Position numbers and translations under genes: made by a program. This document shows positions 1-3,981 of a stretch of 5,033 nt of DNA, in pieces. The notes under the pieces are model-generated. The model had not been told where the DNA came from. It saw nothing but the letters and a program-made list of their open reading frames with translations, and did no database searches. Source of the DNA: Bacillota bacterium. GTDB taxonomy: Bacteria; Bacillota; Clostridia; Acetivibrionales; DSM-1351. The stretch's first letter is position 1. Every line of letters starts with the position of its first letter. Location of the stretch: assembly GCA_023390335.1 (NCBI GenBank), contig JAEWCZ010000037.1, forward strand, positions 1 through 5,033. The letters are read 5' to 3'.

Positions 1-37
1 ACAGTATACTACGCGTTTCTACTGTCCATCAAAGGGG

Positions 38-56
38 GGACGGGGCAGTGCCGTCC
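38..56. repeat. GC-rich hairpin at the window edge, REP-like
   Basis: GGACGG (38-43) pairs perfectly with CCGTCC (51-56) around a 7-base loop. It is preceded by a run of six G. The GGGGACG core resembles the CGTCCC core seen in four other places in the window, two of them transposon-end hairpins, so this may be the end of another such element cut by the window border. There is no T-run on either side, so it is not an obvious terminator. Confidence 0.35.
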
Positions 57-190
57 ATGGAATTTCTCCTCCAAAAATTTATCGTGTTAAGCCATAATTC
101 TTTAATTGGTGAATTAATTTTTACAGAAACACAACTTGTAAAGCTTATACTTAGTATGAGTTCACCCCAATAAGCAGAATATCCTTTTTT

Positions 191-302
191 AAGGGTCTAA
201 ACCCTTTGACTATCCTAACAATAGCATTTTTTCATTCTTTGCTATTGCCGTTATAACGGCATGATTGTTTGATAATGCCAAAAGGGCTACCTTCGGTAAC
301 CC
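191..302. other. Cluster of short hairpins in the gene-free stretch 1-347
   Basis: Positions 1-347 contain no supportable gene. Within it are AAGGGT/ACCCTT (191-196/201-206, loop CTAA), CAATAGCA/TGCTATTG (219-226/240-247), the perfect palindrome GCCGTTATAACGGC (247-260), GGCAT/ATGCC (258-262/275-279), and GGGcTACC-TTC-GGTAaCCC (284-302). The third and fourth share bases 258-260, so they exclude each other. None is followed by a T-run. I compared the stretch with riboswitch cores I know (c-di-GMP, preQ1, SAM, guanidine, cobalamin) and found no convincing match. It may be a structured RNA or simply decayed sequence. Confidence 0.3.
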
Positions 303-347
303 CCAAACTTATACTTTCTTATTCAATGTTTAGTTGTCAATAGGATA

Positions 348-482
348 TTATAAAATAGCTACTATAGCAGGTATAGATAGATGAAAAGAAGACGGCGTGA
401 TCAGCGAACTGACGATTAGCCCCGCCAGCACGACAAACTGGAGCCATATGGCGGCTTTGGCAGAGATGCCGTGACTGCCAAA
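348..482 (-). pseudogene. Remnant of a membrane protein (one transmembrane helix)
   Basis: After an in-frame stop (483-485) there is an open frame of 44 residues on the minus strand that ends at TAA 348-350. It contains a clear hydrophobic helix, AAIWLQFVVLAGLIVSSLI, followed by a second apolar stretch. There is no ATG and no ribosome binding site. The GC content is visibly higher than in the flanks, which suggests it was once coding. N-terminal helices of sodium/calcium-antiporter-type transporters look similar, but the fragment is too short to assign a family. I read it as a degraded piece of a transporter gene. Confidence 0.3.
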
Positions 483-724
483 CTATGAACAAAAAAGAAT
501 ATACGGCCCTCCCTATATTAGACAGGACGGCCGCATTATGCGAAATTGCGCTAATAGATTAACATTGCTTTTGGGGGATGTTTTCTATAAATAACGTATA
601 CAAGATTTTACAGTGGAATACAAAGGCTGTCGACTACTTTGTCTAAGGTTGATTAATTTTCTTAAAAACGCTAAACCCTTTGGCCTATGTATTGGGCTGA
701 CATTGCTATCACTTGCCGCTTGGG

Positions 725-750
725 GTAAAAGAAAAGAGCCCCGAAGGCTC
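725..750 (-). terminator. Rho-independent terminator of the small gene 754-924
   Basis: On the minus strand GAGCC (746-750) and GGCTC (736-740) form a stem with loop TTCGG. TTTTCTTTT follows. The stem begins three bases after the stop codon of the 56-residue gene, so the transcript of that gene ends here. Confidence 0.8.
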
Positions 751-753
751 CTT

Positions 754-924
754 CTAGCCAGAAATAGTAAAATTCTTTTTTAATATATCTTTGATTTCAA
801 TGTAACTAGTGGCAATTTGATTCGACAATTCTGAAATATTTTTCCCTTCTGCACTAATTGATTCTTTTGCTAATACAAACATAGTTAATTCATGTAATTG
901 TTGTTTACTTATGAGTTGAGCCAT
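754..924 (-). CDS. Small hypothetical protein, 56 residues
   Basis: An open frame of 56 residues begins MAQLISKQQLHELTMFVLAK and ends NFTISG. The ATG (922-924) is preceded, six bases away, by a near-perfect ribosome binding site (GGGAGGTT, 931-938). The stop is followed almost at once by a rho-independent terminator. Together these make it a real gene despite its size. The product is soluble, with no signal peptide or membrane segment, and is predicted to be mostly helical, with Ser/Asn/Gln/Ile/Lys-rich composition. I do not recognise the family. The spacing of hydrophobic residues fits two amphipathic helices, as in small DNA-binding or regulatory proteins, but no known motif is visible. No clear promoter was found. 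The tail of another gene (945-995) ends 20 bases before the start, so this gene may once have been the second member of an operon. Confidence 0.65.
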   Translation of the reverse strand: MAQLISKQQLHELTMFVLAKESISAEGKNISELSNQIATSYIEIKDILKKNFTISG

Positions 925-944
925 AAATTAAACCTCCCTGTTTT

Positions 945-995
945 TTAACTAAAGCTCAGCTTCTCCACAATCATCTGCATCTCCTGCTCAGCGAA
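945..995 (-). pseudogene. C-terminal tail of an unknown gene
   Basis: The frame FAEQEMQMIVEKLSFS ends at TAA 945-947. An in-frame stop lies directly upstream, so only 16 residues remain. It abuts the end of the transposase remnant (stop at 1002) and ends 20 bases before the start of the small gene 754-924. The residue composition is protein-like. I read it as the end of a gene cut off by the transposon or a deletion. The evidence is modest because of the length. Confidence 0.3.
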
Positions 996-1001
996 TTAAA
1001 A

Positions 1002-1305
1002 TTACACCTTAAAAATAATACTTTGATAAATCCCGGTTACTCTAGCAATTTGCTTTTGTATTACTCCTCCAATTCCTTTGATCTGTTTGATAATTTTATT
1101 ACGTTGTCCAATATCCAGACTTTGCAAAACTCCAATCGGTTGCCCCTCCAGCATTTTCACTTCTTGGGCTAAATCCTCATCACTCTTTCATTGTTCCACT
1201 GAAAGCATCCATAAATTGATCAGTATTTGTTTTCTGCATAAATTCGGCAAATTGGTTATCGCGACTTCATCGTCCAAAAATATATCCTGGCAATTTACTC
1301 TTCGC
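1002..1305 (-). pseudogene. Broken REP-associated tyrosine transposase (Y1/IS200-like), C-terminal part
   Basis: Read on the minus strand, the last segment (about 1164 down to 1002) encodes SDEDLAQEVKMLEG, then LQSLDIGQRNKIIKQIKGIG and QIARVTGIYQSIIFKV. This is the C-terminal helix-turn-helix-like tail typical of REP-associated tyrosine transposases in Firmicutes. Upstream, in another frame, lies RDNQFAEFMQKTNTDQF, also typical of the family's C-terminal half. Upstream again, in a third frame, is VNCQDIFLDDE, which resembles the RGxNxQDIFxDDE motif near the family's N-terminus. The catalytic HUH motif and the catalytic tyrosine region are missing. The gene therefore has a large internal deletion, an in-frame TGA and at least one frameshift. 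It cannot make an active enzyme. Confidence 0.75.
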
Positions 1306-1332
1306 GAAGCAAAAAGAACGTCCCTCTGCTTC
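1221..1332 (-). mobile_element. Transposon-derived repeat, copy A, with end hairpin
   Basis: This 112-base segment is repeated without gaps at 2978-3089. By eye 103 of 112 bases are identical. At its 5' end on the minus strand is a hairpin, GAAGCA (1327-1332) pairing with TGCTTC (1306-1311), whose loop contains GGGACGTTC. Hairpins of this kind mark the ends of IS200-type and REP elements, which are recognised by Y1 transposases. The hairpin is joined to the truncated transposase reading frames described for 1002-1305. Confidence 0.7.
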
Positions 1333-1351
1333 TTTAGATTGTTCTCTTAAA

Positions 1352-1389
1352 ATAAAAAAAGCCGCCCACCAGGTCAACCCGGCAGGCGG
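1352..1389 (-). terminator. Rho-independent terminator of the Arg-rich exported protein gene
   Basis: On the minus strand CCGCCTGCCGGG (1378-1389) pairs over 12 positions, three of them G-T, with CCTGGTGGGCGG (1362-1373) around a TTGA loop. C and then seven T follow. It lies 20 bases after the stop of the gene 1409-1774. Part of it (AACCCGGCAGGCGG on the plus strand) recurs in the terminator after the tRNA-like gene, so the two terminators are related. Confidence 0.9.
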
Positions 1390-1408
1390 ACAAAATATAA
1401 ATTATCTT

Positions 1409-1774
1409 CTAATCATTCGAGGCCCTGCCAATTGCTATTCCAATCAAAAGAGCTGCAATTTCACGCAATTCATGGTCATGGCGTTCGTTTTCCCGTCTTT
1501 GTCGCTCATGCCATTCCCGCTCACTCTCATGATGGCGACGCCTCATTTCTCTTTCATGCCGCTCATTTTCCCGGCGCATCCGTTCATCATGCTCCCGCCG
1601 CCGCTCACGCTCGTATCGGTCTCGGTCATGGTCTCGGCGGTCAAGTTGTACTATTTGTTGTGGGTCATTATTATTTAAGAGGCTTGGTGCCGCAACAGCT
1701 GTCGATGATAACATACCAACTTGCAGCAACCCGAGCATAGAGTATACGACTACTTTCTTTGCTACAAATTTCAT
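1409..1774 (-). CDS. Exported Arg/Glu/His-rich protein of unknown function
   Basis: The 121-residue product has three parts. Residues 1-29 form a signal peptide (KK at 6-7, hydrophobic core, AVAA cleavage region). Residues 45-104 are extremely rich in Arg, Glu, His and Asp, with recurring RREN/ERHE/RRHH blocks that would form a long charged helix. Residues 106-116 form a short apolar helix, IAALLIGIAIG, with a GxxxG spacing. The start is supported by a good ribosome binding site (AAGGAAGTGA) and an extended -10 promoter at 1804-1809. A strong terminator follows. No enzymatic motif is visible. The C-terminal helix could insert in or pack against a membrane, or drive self-association. The His-rich part could bind metal, but that is speculation. 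Another frame on the opposite strand is also open here. It is best explained as a by-product of the Arg/His-rich codons, since it has no start signals. Confidence 0.8.
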   Translation of the reverse strand: MKFVAKKVVVYSMLGLLQVGMLSSTAVAAPSLLNNNDPQQIVQLDRRDHDRDRYERERRREHDERMRRENERHEREMRRRHHESEREWHERQRRENERHDHELREIAALLIGIAIGRASND

Positions 1775-1803
1775 TTGATCACTTCCTTTTATTCTTTTTG
1801 TTT

Positions 1804-1815
1804 ATTATAGCATCA
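1804..1815 (-). promoter_or_regulatory. Extended -10 promoter of the Arg-rich exported protein gene
   Basis: On the minus strand the sequence TGATGCTATAAT gives a perfect -10 (TATAAT, 1804-1809) with the extended TGn element. No good -35 is seen at 16-18 bases. The expected transcript starts near 1797, leaving a leader of about 22 bases before the ATG at 1774. Confidence 0.65.
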
Positions 1816-1843
1816 ATTTTTTCCTTAGAAAAGAATGAGAAAT

Positions 1844-1892
1844 AAAAAAAGCCCGTCCCCCGGCCAGTAATGAAGTGAACCCGGCAGGCGGC
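1844..1892 (-). terminator. Terminator after the rpoZ-tRNA unit
   Basis: On the minus strand a GC-rich imperfect stem (GCCGCCTGCCGG, about 1881-1892, against GGCCGGGGGACGGGC, 1851-1865) is followed by seven T. It begins about 10 bases after the CCA end of the tRNA-like gene. The 3' half (GCCGGGGGACGGGC plus T-run) is repeated upstream of rpoZ at 2335-2356. The 5' half shares AACCCGGCAGGCGG with the terminator at 1352-1389. Confidence 0.7.
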
Positions 1893-1902
1893 TGCAATTT
1901 CA

Positions 1903-1978
1903 TGGTTGCGGGAGCAGGACTTGCACCTGCGACCTTCGGGTTAAGAGCCCGGCCATCTACCAACTGCTCTATCCCGCG
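1903..1978 (-). tRNA. Initiator-derived tRNA with CUU (Lys) anticodon, probably a pseudo-tRNA
   Basis: The 76-base gene includes an encoded CCA. Several features mark it as an initiator tRNA: the C1.A72 mismatch in the acceptor stem, the three G-C pairs at 29-31/39-41 of the anticodon stem, and an overall match to the bacterial tRNA-fMet body. The anticodon, however, is CTT (1943-1945), where fMet has CAT. By anticodon it would be called tRNA-Lys(CUU). The D-stem is damaged: 10-25 is G.G and 12-23 is G.A. Position 27-43 is C.A, and T-loop base 55 is G where the T of TTC is expected. The acceptor stem (A7-T66 included) and T-stem are intact. It lies 17 bases after rpoZ and before a terminator, so it would be cut out of the rpoZ transcript. 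It may be a decaying copy or a tRNA with a new role. Confidence 0.75.
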
Positions 1979-1995
1979 ATATAATTGTACCCTAG

Positions 1996-2202
1996 TTACT
2001 TAATTCCAACTTTAGTTCGCTGGTAAGTTATTTTCCCTGAAGCAATTTCCTCCAAGGCAACACTAACTGGCTTTTGAAGCTTATCATCTATCAAGATTTC
2101 GCCACGGCTTAAAATTTCACGAGCTCGTTTAGCTGCTACAACACAAAGAGTATATTTATCATCAACTTTGCCTAACAAAACCTCTAATGGTGGATTAATC
2201 AT
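1996..2202 (-). CDS. rpoZ: DNA-directed RNA polymerase subunit omega
   Basis: The 68-residue product matches the omega family over its full length. It has the N-terminal MINPPLEVLLGKVDDKYTLC segment with the conserved KVDxKYTL, then AAKRARE, then KPVSVALEEIASGKI, and the short tail common in Firmicutes. Omega binds the C-terminal part of the beta-prime subunit and helps fold and assemble RNA polymerase in the cytoplasm. The ATG is preceded, eight bases away, by AGAGG (2211-2215). In most Firmicutes rpoZ lies between gmk and coaBC. Neither is in the window: here it has its own promoter, and a tRNA-like gene follows. It could be the organism's only rpoZ after a rearrangement, or a second copy. 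No damage is visible. The usual KYTLVVAAAKRAR reads KYTLCVVAAKRAR. Confidence 0.93.
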   Translation of the reverse strand: MINPPLEVLLGKVDDKYTLCVVAAKRAREILSRGEILIDDKLQKPVSVALEEIASGKITYQRTKVGIK

Positions 2203-2281
2203 CTTTTTTACCTCTTCCCATTATTACCTCTATAGCCAGTCCATCTCTCACATTATTGTTAAGTTTTTATATCAACATCTA

Positions 2282-2302
2282 GTGCTATAATTATTATAGC
2301 AC
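2282..2302 (-). promoter_or_regulatory. Palindromic promoter/operator upstream of rpoZ
   Basis: GTGCTATAAT (2282-2291) and ATTATAGCAC (2293-2302) form a perfect 10-base inverted repeat around one base. Each arm contains an extended -10 element (TGC-TATAAT), one on each strand. The minus-strand one (TATAAT, 2293-2298) would start a transcript near 2286, about 85 bases before rpoZ. A weak -35 (TTGAAA, 2319-2324) stands 20 bases away, which is wide. The symmetry could also be an operator or a transcript hairpin. No gene follows on the plus strand. Confidence 0.55.
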
Positions 2303-2334
2303 ACATCGCTGATAAATATTTCAATTATCATAAA

Positions 2335-2356
2335 ATAAAAAAGCCCGTCCCCCGGC
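2335..2356 (-). repeat. Truncated terminator copy, direct repeat of 1843-1864
   Basis: The plus-strand string ATAAAAAA-GCCCGTCCCCCGGC occurs here and at 1843-1864, with one more A there. At 1843 it is the 3' half of a working terminator. Here the matching 5' half is absent, so it looks like the leftover of a duplicated unit. The two copies bracket the rpoZ-tRNA segment. Confidence 0.6.
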
Positions 2357-2390
2357 TAATGGCTGAGAGATGGTCTTTTGCTTAAAATGC

Positions 2391-2426
2391 AAAATTTGCC
2401 GCATCCCAGAAGGTGCGGCAAATTTT
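2391..2426. terminator. Strong symmetric hairpin, probable bidirectional terminator
   Basis: AAAATTTGCCGCA (2391-2403) pairs perfectly with TGCGGCAAATTTT (2414-2426) around a 10-base loop. The stem ends in A/T runs on both sides, so it can act on either strand. On the minus strand it lies about 135 bases after the stop of the beta-barrel remnant (2561) and is its likely terminator. It also separates that gene from the rpoZ promoter. Confidence 0.7.
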
Positions 2427-2560
2427 AGATAGATAGTTATTAAAAAGGTAACACAAGAAGGATACGGTTTCTTATCGTGGAATAAAAAAACACTCAAGTA
2501 TATCGTGTATCATTGCACCAACGATCATTGTTAAAATTCCTTTTATACCTATTTACCGCA

Positions 2561-2956
2561 TTAGAATTTATAAGTTACACCACAGCCAATGCCTTTTGCA
2601 GTAGAGTCTAAATTATCCATTCCGTACGACAAATCTCTCGCTTTTATATAACGATAATTGACGTTAAACTCAACATTCTGGACAATGGGATAAGATACTC
2701 CCCCTTCCAAATTAGTCCAATTTTCTTCCATTGCAATCCGTTCGTATAACTTTGCCTTAGGTCCGACGTTTTGCACGGCCGTTGCTCCAACTTGCCAATA
2801 GTCCTTGTTTTTTCCGTATGTAAGAGAGGACATATAACCAGCATCCATTTCTTGCTTAATTTTTGTGGGCACTATGCCGACAAATACTGCAATATTACTA
2901 TGATTTAATTTTTTCAGTACGTTAACTTCATAAGTCTTTACTCCAGACAATATATA
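2561..2956 (-). pseudogene. C-terminal fragment of an outer-membrane beta-barrel protein
   Basis: About 130 residues are open, ending in NVNYRYIKARDLSYGMDN and, last, GIGCGVTYKF. Alternating apolar and polar residues, aromatic girdle positions (YWQVGATAVQNV, VEFNVNYRYI) and the final phenylalanine are hallmarks of outer-membrane barrels inserted by the BamA machinery. The only start candidate is a TTG at 2948-2950 without a ribosome binding site, and an in-frame TGA (2957-2959) lies just upstream. There is no signal peptide. The reading frame breaks off exactly where a 20-base tandem repeat and the second transposon remnant begin. The N-terminal part therefore appears to have been lost by that insertion or a linked deletion. 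The full-length protein would be a porin or OmpA-like barrel in a diderm Firmicute. Confidence 0.7.
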
Positions 2957-2991
2957 TCAGTATTTGCCTTCATATATCAGTATTTGCCTTC
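2952..2991. repeat. Tandem duplication of a 20-base unit
   Basis: The unit atatatcagtatttgccttc occurs twice in immediate succession (2952-2971 and 2972-2991) with no differences. It sits at the junction between the beta-barrel fragment and the transposon remnant. Its 3' part (CAGTATTTG..TTC) belongs to the transposon repeat, so the duplication arose after, or together with, the insertion. Confidence 0.9.
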
Positions 2992-3089
2992 TGCATAAAT
3001 TTGGCAAATTGTTTATCGCGACTTTATCGTCCAAAAATATATCCTGGCAATTTACTCCTCACGAAGCAAAAAGAACGTCCCCTTGCTTC
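2978..3089 (-). mobile_element. Transposon-derived repeat, copy B, with end hairpin
   Basis: This is the second copy of the 112-base segment at 1221-1332, same orientation, about 92 percent identical by eye. It encodes the same scrambled remnants: GVNCQDIFLDDK in one frame and RDKQFAKFMQKANTD in another, with an in-frame stop (TAA) at the place where copy A has TGA. The end hairpin is GAAGCAA (3063-3069) with TTGCTTC (3083-3089) and a GGGGACGTTC loop, one pair longer than in copy A. The C-terminal transposase tail present in copy A is absent here. Confidence 0.7.
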
Positions 3090-3145
3090 CCCCATTTTGC
3101 AACTTTTTGCGAAAATCCGGCCGAAGGGTTTATTCTACATTCACC

Positions 3146-3185
3146 AATACAAACAAAGGCCGCTACCATGTCAGGTAGCGACCTT
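3146..3185 (-). terminator. Rho-independent terminator of the exported small protein gene
   Basis: On the minus strand AAGGTCGCTACC (3174-3185) pairs over 12 positions, one of them T-G, with GGTAGCGGCCTT (3156-3167). TTGTTTGTATT follows the stem. It stands about 60 bases after the stop of the gene 3249-3662. Confidence 0.8.
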
Positions 3186-3248
3186 AAATTTGTCTCCAAG
3201 CTTCAATATAGCAGATTGCTTGGAAGAAATCGTACCATTGGACACCCC

Positions 3249-3662
3249 TTAGTGAAACGCTTCCGGCCGGTCTTGTGGCGGTGCAAGCGGTTTTAGCGCT
3301 TCATCTACAGCCTTTGTCTGTTCAGCTGTTAGCTTACCTGCCTTCTGAATGTCAGACAGCATTTCTTGGTGGTGCTTTTTCATGTCATTATCCTGCGGCT
3401 TTTCGCATGGCGGTTTTTTATCTTTCATATCAGCATCATGCTCTTTCAAGAAGGTTATGATTCCCTCTTTTTGCTCCTGAGAAATAATCCCTTTCTTAAC
3501 CAAATTAGCTAACTTTTCACTGGCCATAACAGCAAATGGTTTTGGTTCACCCATTCTTTCAGGAGGATTGCCCATAGGATCCCCCATAGCAAAGGCTGCT
3601 CCTCCAAAAGCCAAAACAAAACAACACACAAGAAAAGCACTGGCTAGTTTTTTACTCCACAT
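3249..3662 (-). CDS. Exported small protein with two related helical repeats
   Basis: The ATG at 3660-3662 is preferred because GGAGGG (3671-3676) stands eight bases before it. A TTG three bases upstream is a poorer choice. The 137-residue product has a signal peptide (KK at 4-5, apolar core, AFA cleavage site after residue 25). A Pro/Met/Gly-rich linker follows, then a helical part. Residues 54-72 (LVKKGIISQEQKEGIITFL) and 105-123 (IQKAGKLTAEQTKAVDEAL) look like two copies of one helical motif, Gly-x-hydrophobic-Ser/Thr-x-Glu-Gln. Between them is a Lys/Asp/His-rich stretch, and the end is Pro-rich. Small exported proteins with a GxIsxEQ motif are common in Negativicutes and Clostridia, and DUF2680 and Spy-like proteins look similar. 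No function can be assigned. It is a monocistronic unit with a possible response-regulator site upstream. Confidence 0.85.
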   Translation of the reverse strand: MWSKKLASAFLVCCFVLAFGGAAFAMGDPMGNPPERMGEPKPFAVMASEKLANLVKKGIISQEQKEGIITFLKEHDADMKDKKPPCEKPQDNDMKKHHQEMLSDIQKAGKLTAEQTKAVDEALKPLAPPQDRPEAFH

Positions 3663-3713
3663 CAAATATACCCTCCTTGAAATACTAGATTATTTTTCCT
3701 TAATTTTATTAGG

Positions 3714-3735
3714 TGACTGTTACAGTCATGTTACA
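3714..3735 (-). promoter_or_regulatory. Possible response-regulator box upstream of the exported small protein
   Basis: On the minus strand TGTAAC occurs twice, at 3730-3735 and 3719-3724, exactly 11 bases apart (one helical turn). This is the arrangement bound by OmpR/PhoB-family regulators. The second copy overlaps a perfect 15-base palindrome, TGACTGTTACAGTCA (3714-3728). A possible -10 (TAAAAT) lies just downstream, and no good -35 is seen, as expected for an activated promoter. The site lies about 50-75 bases before the start codon. Confidence 0.45.
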
Positions 3736-3845
3736 AAAATATTTATAAAGTATAAACTATAGAAAAAAAGAATGTCGTTTTTTACCGGACACTCTTAAAG
3801 AAAAAATTTCCGTTTCAAAAGTTATCCGGGGCGTGATTCCTCTCA

Positions 3846-3956
3846 CTGGTTACCGCTTTCCAAGTTACCAGGAAATCCAACATATCTCTACTAAATACTG
3901 CGGGCGGGATCTCAGTCCCGCCCTACAGCATACTTATTACTACCAGCCTCGCGGCT
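3846..3956. other. Noncoding stretch rich in inverted repeats
   Basis: Positions 3736-4032 contain no supportable gene. Within them are CTGGTTAC/GTTACCAG (3846-3853/3864-3871, one mismatch), the perfect GGGCGGGA/TCCCGCCC hairpin (3902-3909/3916-3923, flanked by CTG and CAG), and AGCC/GGCT (3945-3948/3953-3956). The 3902-3923 hairpin has no T-run on either side, so it is not a terminator. It could be an intergenic palindromic repeat or part of a structured RNA. A 22-residue frame (MLDFLVTWKAV...) on the minus strand has no ribosome binding site. Confidence 0.4.
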
Positions 3957-3981
3957 CGGTCTCCATTGCAGCTTAAAATAT

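Noticed and set aside
485..562. 25-residue plus-strand frame MNKKEYTALPILDRTAALCE...
   Set aside because: It has no ribosome binding site, no terminator and no recognisable similarity. Positions 483-753 otherwise hold only a small ACAAAG/CTTTGT stem (620-642).
1078..1350. 90-residue plus-strand frame
   Set aside because: It is the complement of the transposase remnant. Its similarity to the plus-strand frame at 2964-3296 only reflects the shared 112-base repeat.
1432..1740. 102-residue plus-strand frame (MLFQSKELQFHAIHGHG...)
   Set aside because: It lies opposite the Arg/His-rich gene 1409-1774, which has a signal peptide, ribosome binding site, promoter and terminator. The plus-strand frame has none of these and is a by-product of the codon composition.
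1852..1892. Possible CRISPR-like or attachment-site repeats near the tRNA
   Set aside because: The repeated strings at 1352-1389, 1843-1892 and 2335-2356 are terminators or halves of them. There is no integrase gene, no tRNA 3'-end duplication and no regular spacing.
2472..2528. 18-residue minus-strand frame MIVGAMIHDILECFFIPR
   Set aside because: AAAGGA lies at a tolerable distance and the peptide is hydrophobic, like type I toxins. But it is very short, with no promoter and no antisense RNA signal, so it is not supportable.
2964..3296. 110-residue plus-strand frame
   Set aside because: It runs across the transposon repeat, a minus-strand terminator and the end of the exported protein gene, with no ribosome binding site.
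3568..3762. 64-residue plus-strand frame
   Set aside because: It is antisense to the signal-peptide region and ribosome binding site of the gene 3249-3662.
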